From Limisphaerales bacterium (GTDB lineage: Bacteria > Verrucomicrobiota > Verrucomicrobiia > Limisphaerales > AAA164-E04), in the NCBI GenBank assembly GCA_024761205.1, contig JAMASS010000013.1, positions 1 through 64,000 of the forward strand: DNA of 64,000 nucleotides, read 5' to 3'. The translations under genes and the position numbers were made by a program. Position 1 is the stretch's first letter. The number at the start of each line of letters is the position of its first letter. Under the pieces are notes generated by a model. It saw only the letters and a list, made by a program, of their open reading frames with translations. It did not search any database and was not told the DNA's origin. Positions 59,195 to 64,000 of this stretch are shown here, one piece after another.

Positions 59195-59788
59195 CTAGGT
59201 TGGTGGCGTTTCAGTGGTGATTTTGAGGTAGGTAATAGTGGTGTCACCGGATTGTTGGGATTTTTCTAACGCCCATGGGCCCGGAATTTCTACTTTGTCG
59301 CGGGTGGCGTGGCTTAGGATAATGAGTGTGTGTGAGTGGGACAGGTGGATGAGATTTGAATCGTCGATCAGGTTTTGGGCCAAGGATTCGCTCCGGTTTT
59401 CGTTTGTTTTGGGACCGAAGGGTGGGTCGGCCAAAATCAGGTCGAATTTTTCGGCGACGATAGCGAGTTCATGGATGGTTTTGAAGGCGCAAGCAAGGTG
59501 AACACGGATTTGATCGGGCTGGTATCCGCAGGCTCGGATGTTTTGTTTGATGTAACGGAGGTGTTGGGCGGAGCGTTCCACGCTGAGCACGCTTGCTGCG
59601 CCACGACTGACACATTCCAGTCCCAGAGCGCCGGTGCCGCTAAAGAGATCAAGCACTCGCGCATTAGGAATCAGAGGAGCCAGGCGATTGAAGATCGCTT
59701 CTCGGACTCGGTCTAGTGTGGGGCGAACGCTGAATCCTTTGGGGGCGAGCAGTGGTTGTCCAGACTCGGTGCCCCCGATGATCCTCAT
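59195..59788 (-). CDS. rsmD: 16S rRNA (guanine(966)-N(2))-methyltransferase
   Basis: The 197-residue product has the RsmD layout: the start 'MRIIGGTESGQPLLAPKGFS' (R-I-I-x-G), 'RPTLDRVREAIFNRLA', SAM motif 'ARVLDLFSGTGALGLECVSR', 'SVERSAQHLRYIKQNI' and the catalytic 'FDLILADPPFGPKTNENRSE' (D-P-P-F). It methylates G966 of 16S rRNA. Length is normal. ATG start. Next to it lies a small gene (59865) in the same direction. Confidence 0.92.
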   Translation of the reverse strand: MRIIGGTESGQPLLAPKGFSVRPTLDRVREAIFNRLAPLIPNARVLDLFSGTGALGLECVSRGAASVLSVERSAQHLRYIKQNIRACGYQPDQIRVHLACAFKTIHELAIVAEKFDLILADPPFGPKTNENRSESLAQNLIDDSNLIHLSHSHTLIILSHATRDKVEIPGPWALEKSQQSGDTTITYLKITTETPPT

Positions 59789-59864
59789 AAACGATTAAAT
59801 GTCTTTCGACCAGATGGCTCCTTCGCTGGAAGTCGCAAAGGGTCTTCAGTTGGGGGTGGCTGTC

Positions 59865-60077
59865 CTAGGTTTCTCGCTGAATGAGCATCCAGAGATCGTC
59901 GAATGGCATGGTGACGATCAAGGCTTCCCCATCGATCATGTGGACGATGGAGTCGTTCAAAGGCTCTCGCATATTCGGGGTGGCGAACATGATATGGGAG
60001 GTATTGATGATGATATCCCTTTCTCGGCCCGATTCACCGGGGATATCGATATAACCTGAAACTCGGATAAGTGCCAT
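59865..60077 (-). CDS. Small unknown protein, FlbD-like in shape
   Basis: From ATG 60077 the product is 70 residues, all beta-type: 'MALIRVSGYIDIPGESGRER', 'DIIINTSHIMFATPNMREPL', then 'NDSIVHMIDGEALIVTMPFD'. It resembles the short FlbD/flagellar-gene-type proteins in pattern (an I-x-x-N-x-x-x-I ... I-x-M-x-x-G), though identity is not clear. It sits 76 bases upstream of rsmD on the same strand and may be cotranscribed. Function unknown. Confidence 0.6.
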   Translation of the reverse strand: MALIRVSGYIDIPGESGRERDIIINTSHIMFATPNMREPLNDSIVHMIDGEALIVTMPFDDLWMLIQRET

Positions 60078-60239
60078 AGTTGACCTCGGATTGGTAAATC
60101 TCTTGGAACTGCCGCTTGGTCTCCGAAGTATGCGAGGGGTTTGGCCGAGAATCAACTCTTTCTTACCATATGAAATCAGCTGTTGTGTTGATCTGTTACC
60201 CTTGACGAGTGAAACAGATTGACATCCACTCGTTGCTGT

Positions 60240-60866
60240 ATGAACGATGGGAACGGGTCAAAGGACTCTTCTGAGAAGGAATCGGTGTGGCGGCGATTGT
60301 ATGGCTGGGTGCTGAGTTGGGCGGATCATCCGGCGGGAACATGGGCTCTCTTTTTCATCGCGATGTTGGAGTCGTTCGCCTTCCCGATTCCGCCGGATGT
60401 CCTACTCATAGCGCTTTGTGTGGGTGGTGTTGCCAAGTCGTACAAGTTTGCTCTGGTTTGTACTGCTGGATCGCTCATAGGTGGTGTCATTGGATACGGG
60501 ATCGGCTATTGGGGGTTTGAGCTCATTGGTCAACCAATCGTCAAGTTCTACCATGGGGATGAGGTCATGGAAAAAATCAAATATTGGTACGGCGAGCATG
60601 GGTTTTGGGGTAACCTGACAGCAGCTGTGACTCCGATCCCTTACAAGGTCTTTACGATCGCTTCGGGTGCTTTCAAGTTTCCGGTGAGCGAGTTTCTTCT
60701 GGCCTCGATCATTGGACGATCTTTGCGCTTCTTTGCGGTGGCGACAGCTTTGTATTTCTTTGGCCTGCAAATTCGATGCACGATTGATAAGTACTTTAAC
60801 TTGTGTGCATGGCTGTTTGTGGTGATGTTGATTGCTGGCTTCCTGGCACTCAAATATCTCCGGTAA
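60240..60866 (+). CDS. YqaA/DedA-like (VTT domain) membrane protein
   Basis: From ATG 60240 the product is 208 residues, with about five membrane segments. It contains the VTT-type blocks 'LFFIAMLESFAFPIPPDVLL' (F-P-I-P-P-(D/E)), 'GSLIGGVIGYGIGYWGFELI' (glycine-rich helix) and 'YGEHGFWGNLTAAVTPIPYK', then 'TIASGAFKFPVSEFLLAS'. Members of the DedA/YqaA group act in membrane lipid homeostasis or flippase-like transport. A TTG 21 bases upstream is an alternative start. Single gene, divergent from the 59865 gene. Confidence 0.88.
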   Translation: MNDGNGSKDSSEKESVWRRLYGWVLSWADHPAGTWALFFIAMLESFAFPIPPDVLLIALCVGGVAKSYKFALVCTAGSLIGGVIGYGIGYWGFELIGQPIVKFYHGDEVMEKIKYWYGEHGFWGNLTAAVTPIPYKVFTIASGAFKFPVSEFLLASIIGRSLRFFAVATALYFFGLQIRCTIDKYFNLCAWLFVVMLIAGFLALKYLR

Positions 60867-61041
60867 TCGGGGTTTGTGGTTTGGCAGAATTTAACTGCGA
60901 ATCGGTTTTGGATCATTTCGCTGGGAATATTGAAGATGTGGCAAACGATGAAGGCTAATAGGTGGGCTACGATCTGTAGGTTGCGTTGCGGGATGGATAG
61001 AAGAATGGGTTGATTGGTAGCAATGGTCAGAATGGGGTGCT

Positions 61042-61797
61042 GTGGAGATGAAGTCCAAGGCAGTGGCTGTGGTTCCCACTTATAACGAGCGCGATAATAT
61101 CAAGTCGGTGGTGGACTGTTTGCTATCTTCTTCAGGGGATGTCGATGTGTTGGTTGTGGACGACAATTCTCCGGACGGAACGGGCAAGTTCGCAGACGAA
61201 TTGGCAAAGAAGCACGCCGAAGTGAACGTCCTCCACCGGAAAAAGAAAGATGGATTGGGCCGGGCTTATTGTGATGGATTTTCGTGGGCGCTGGAACGGA
61301 GTTATGAGTTTATGTTGGAGATGGACGGTGATTTTTCTCATGACCCGAAGGACATACCTAAGTTTTTAGAGGCCGCTCAGGAGGCGGATCTTGTCATTGG
61401 ATCACGGTATCGGGATGGTATTCGAGTAATCAACTGGCCGCTGAATCGATTGGTTTTGAGTCTTTGTGCGGCCAAATACGTTCAGATCATCACGGGTATG
61501 CCTTTCACCGATCCAACTGGGGGGTTTAAGTGTTTTAGACGTTCGGCGCTGGAAATAATTGATTTGGACCGGGTCCGGTCGAACGGTTACAGCTTCCAGA
61601 TCGAGTTGACTCATCAAGTATGGCGCCGGGGTTTGAAAGTCAGCGAGGTGCCCATTATCTTCACGGATCGATTCCAGGGGAGTTCGAAAATGTCGCCTGC
61701 GATTATTCGGGAGGCTCTCGTAATCGTCTGGCAGCTTTGGTTTCGGAACGGATTTCGGCGGAAGCCATCGACCAATTCAGGTTCAATCCTCACATGA
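61042..61797 (+). CDS. Polyprenol-phosphate mannosyl/glycosyltransferase (GT2, DPM1-like)
   Basis: The 251-residue product is a family-2 glycosyltransferase: 'VAVVPTYNERDNIKSVVDCL' at the start, 'VDVLVVDDNSPDGTGKFADE' (D-D-x-S-x-D, first metal site), 'YEFMLEMDGDFSHDPKDIPK' (D-G-D), and 'NGYSFQIELTHQVWRRGLKV' toward the C-terminus. It lacks the C-terminal membrane helices of some family members, as do DPM1-type enzymes. It would transfer mannose or another sugar from its nucleotide donor to a polyprenyl phosphate for glycan synthesis. A GTG at 61042 and ATG at 61048 are both possible starts. Single gene. Confidence 0.88.
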   Translation: MEMKSKAVAVVPTYNERDNIKSVVDCLLSSSGDVDVLVVDDNSPDGTGKFADELAKKHAEVNVLHRKKKDGLGRAYCDGFSWALERSYEFMLEMDGDFSHDPKDIPKFLEAAQEADLVIGSRYRDGIRVINWPLNRLVLSLCAAKYVQIITGMPFTDPTGGFKCFRRSALEIIDLDRVRSNGYSFQIELTHQVWRRGLKVSEVPIIFTDRFQGSSKMSPAIIREALVIVWQLWFRNGFRRKPSTNSGSILT

Positions 61798-61954
61798 GGA
61801 TTTGCTGATGATCGGAAGTAGTTTGCTGCTTTAGATTGATTGGGGATTGGTCTTCTGAATTTCAGGTCGATCCCCTCACAAAAAAACAGTGATGCCCTCC
61901 GGTGGGAAAATGGCTACAAAGGTGTGAGAATCGGCGCTGGAAAGTAGAAAAATC

Positions 61955-62506
61955 ATGATAACAATCATCTCGGGAACGAATCGACCTTCGAGTCGAACGC
62001 GGATTATAGCGAACGCGGTTCAAGGGCACTATCAATCAATGTCAGTGAAACATCAGCTACTGGACTTGGCTGAACTTCCGGCGGAGATATTCTCGCCGAC
62101 TGCCTATGAAGAAAAGCCCGGATCCTTTGCTCGTTTTTCACAGGCGATCCTAGACTCCGATGGGTTGGCCGTAGTCACGCCAGAGTACAACGGCGGCTTT
62201 CCGGGGGTGTTGAAGTATTTTGTCGATATGTTGAAATTTCCGGAGAGCTTCGAGCAGCGTCCCGTGTGTTTTGTGGGGCTTGCGGCCGGGTCATGGGGCG
62301 CTCTCCGTCCGGTGGAACAATTGCAGCACATATTTGGGTATCGCAATGCCCACATATTTCCGAAGCGAGTCTTCATACCTGGGGTCTATGAAGTCTTGAG
62401 TGACGATGGCAGGGTAACGAGCATGGATCTTTCTGATCGACTTGGACGCCAAGCGCAAGATTTTGTTGCCTTTGTTGAGCGAATCAGGGGAATCAAGTTG
62501 ACGTAG
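61955..62506 (+). CDS. NADPH-dependent FMN reductase
   Basis: The 183-residue product has the flavodoxin-like FMN_red fold: 'TIISGTNRPSSRTRIIANAV' at the start (S-G-(S/T)-x-R-x-x-S-x-x), 'LAVVTPEYNGGFPGVLKYFV' (T-P-E-Y-N, the flavin-binding loop), and 'CFVGLAAGSWGALRPVEQLQ'. It reduces FMN, quinones or azo compounds with NAD(P)H. ATG 61955 is clear. Only 36 bases downstream lies a decayed oxidoreductase gene. Confidence 0.9.
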   Translation: MITIISGTNRPSSRTRIIANAVQGHYQSMSVKHQLLDLAELPAEIFSPTAYEEKPGSFARFSQAILDSDGLAVVTPEYNGGFPGVLKYFVDMLKFPESFEQRPVCFVGLAAGSWGALRPVEQLQHIFGYRNAHIFPKRVFIPGVYEVLSDDGRVTSMDLSDRLGRQAQDFVAFVERIRGIKLT

Positions 62507-62542
62507 CTCCTGCAGGATGCACGCACTTGCCGCATTGGAAAA

Positions 62543-63610
62543 ATGACAAAGACCGGTCTGGTTGGATCTGGTTTTATGGCGGTGGTTCACATCAAGGGTT
62601 ACCTGCAGTTGGAGAATGTTGTGATTGCTGCGCTCTGTAATCCCACCAGGCGATGTTTGGATGGTGGCTTGTCTGATGTGGTGGCAATGTGGATGATCAG
62701 GATCCAATCTGGCTGATATGAGCTGGGCGGTCGGATACCAGGATTTGGACGCCTTCCTGCGTCATTCCGAGCCTGTCGGTGGTTGATTTTGTACACAACC
62801 AAAACGCTCGTTGGCTATCTCGCAACGAGCACTGAGGGCGTCTCAATGTCATTTGTGAAAACCTCTGGCACGGAGTTCTAGCAAGGCCAGAAAAATTGCC
62901 ACTGTTGCGGCTGAATCTTCTGGCATCTTCATGCTGGCAATGTGCCTAGGATTTTGGCCGGAGTGGGCGTGGATGAAAGAGACTATTGATGACGATCATT
63001 TTGGGCGTTTGCTCGGCGCTCGGTTTCAGCGGATTGCCGAACCGCCAGACTGGAGCAGGGCAGTTACTTTAACGTTTAAGGGCGAGGAGACTGGTTGCGC
63101 CCTTATTTGATTTGCATGCCTGATACGGATTTTGTGCAACATTGCTTCAATCGACCCAAGAGTGTGTTTTCCAGTGACTTTAGCAAAGTCAGCAGTGCGG
63201 TGGATCACGTCGTGGCTCACTATCAGATCGCCTCAGGAGTTTGCGTCACGGCGGAGGGGAACTGGGCGATGACGCATGGATTTGGGTTCAATATGGTGTA
63301 CAACGCTGTTTTCGAAGCAGCAGCAACAGTTGATTACGACCTTTCACGGGGTGAGGAGAGCCTAAAGCTCTAAAGCTTTATCAAGGGGAAGGGGAGGCTG
63401 AAATTGTCTATTGTTCCGGACTTGACGTTGCACAGGAGAATGCTCCTATTGTTCTCGAGACTCTAAAAACCGGAAAAGCTCTGTCGAAAGTGACAGTTGA
63501 CGACGCAGGCTCAGTGATAGAAATTTGCGAGACTGAGGAGGAATCCGTGAAAGCGGGGCGTCACTCTGTAGCTCAAGAGGGGCGCTATTCGAAGGCCAGA
63601 TGTTTGGGTG
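62543..63610 (+). pseudogene. Decayed Gfo/Idh/MocA-family oxidoreductase
   Basis: The N-terminus 'TKTGLVGSGFMAVVHIKGYL' (G-x-G-x-x-A, Rossmann) is followed in shifted frames by 'DMSWAVGYQDLDAFL', then a trace of 'VDFVHNQNARWL', 'ARKIATVAAESSGIFMLAMC' and 'MKETIDDDHFGRLLGARFQR'. The C-terminal part is in the frame 63095-63373: 'TDFVQHCFNRPKSVFSSDFS' and 'GFGFNMVYNAVFEAAATVDY', with the D-x-x-x-H typical of these enzymes. Several stops and frameshifts interrupt. Such enzymes use NAD(P) to oxidise sugars and inositols. Confidence 0.8.
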
Positions 63611-64000
63611 GCATTAGCTGACTTTAATGTCCGAAGGCTTCGAGAAGAGCTTTGGCGTCGAGAAGGTCTGATTCTCCCTCGGCTTTTCTTGAGGGGGCCG
63701 ATGGTCAATCGAGGACGGACGAACTTGCCGCTGACTGTATGTGGCGGGCAATGGCATTCAGAGGCAGCGAGTATATCGGAATTTTACATTCCTTTTGGTT
63801 TACTAACTCGTGACTCAGGGTGGCACGCTAGTAAATTCGCAGCTTGAGACTTCACACCGAGAAGCGATTTAATGTGCTACCTCCGTGTTTAAGCGGCGAT
63901 TACACCGATTTTGGAGTGAGACCTCTTTGGGGCCTTGAGTCCATGTTACAACTTTACTTCCTTAAACTGAAGATTAACCGAGTCGATAGACAATACGAGC
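63611..64000. other. Right edge without a recognised gene
   Basis: Overlapping short frames only. The region continues the decayed area after the oxidoreductase remnant; I see no family, terminator or promoter. Confidence 0.4.

Overview
The window looks like chromosome of a Verrucomicrobiota-type bacterium. The evidence is a combination of families typical of that phylum: PEP-CTERM surface proteins (2287-3021, 43523-44203), a DUF1559-type prepilin-like protein (27244-28017), a double 3-keto-disaccharide hydrolase (DUF1080) protein, a Tat-exported DUF1501 protein, a sulfatase remnant, and a PPi-type phosphofructokinase beside UppP, GlgC, SpeA and PtsI. No rRNA, CRISPR array or intact insertion sequence was seen. 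One tRNA gene (Lys, CTT) lies at 3703-3777.

Layout. 0-8.4 kb is an accessory and decayed zone: cysteine-containing small genes, a DNA-methyltransferase tail fragment, a poly-C tract in front of a PEP-CTERM gene, a WD40 remnant, the tRNA, a DUF4266/DUF3570/thioredoxin operon on the minus strand, and a broken sulfatase. 8.7-19.3 kb and 28.2-44.2 kb are mostly ordinary metabolic and housekeeping genes: MDR oxidoreductase, MoxR/DUF58 (the latter frameshifted), FAH, PFK, UppP, Nif3, SpeA, nucleotidyltransferase, PtsI, AroK, QueG, GlgC, CoaB-like, ArgS, PtsN, Gnd. 44.3-64 kb mixes intact genes (Band 7, TlyA, NAD kinase, ABC ATPase, ClC channel, RsmD, DPM1-like, FMN reductase) with many decayed ones (RND pump, metallophosphoesterase, VanZ, helicase-type exonuclease, Gfo/Idh oxidoreductase) and a cluster of tiny unrecognised genes at 51.2-52.2 kb.

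The most interesting block is 19.6-28.0 kb. It begins with a group-3 (FliA-like) sigma factor gene carrying a run of 15 C in its 5' coding part, a possible slipped-strand switch. Three genes for secreted ten-cysteine mini-proteins share a near-identical leader and have divergent mature parts. Two lie behind matching upstream elements of the form TTAA-N15-GGCTATAACA. Three genes encode homologous roughly 300-residue membrane-anchored proteins, each with a C-x-D-C-W motif. Part of the cassette is duplicated in tandem, and the second sigma copy carries an internal deletion. Downstream follows an overlapping row of genes: a MauE/DoxX-like membrane protein, two glycosyltransferase-like proteins and a prepilin-like protein. 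I infer a dedicated, possibly phase-variable system that makes, oxidises and displays disulfide-rich mini-proteins. I know of no description of it.

At least ten genes are broken by frameshifts, stops or deletions. This suggests relaxed selection (for example a host-associated lifestyle or small population) or sequencing error, which could be separated by resequencing.
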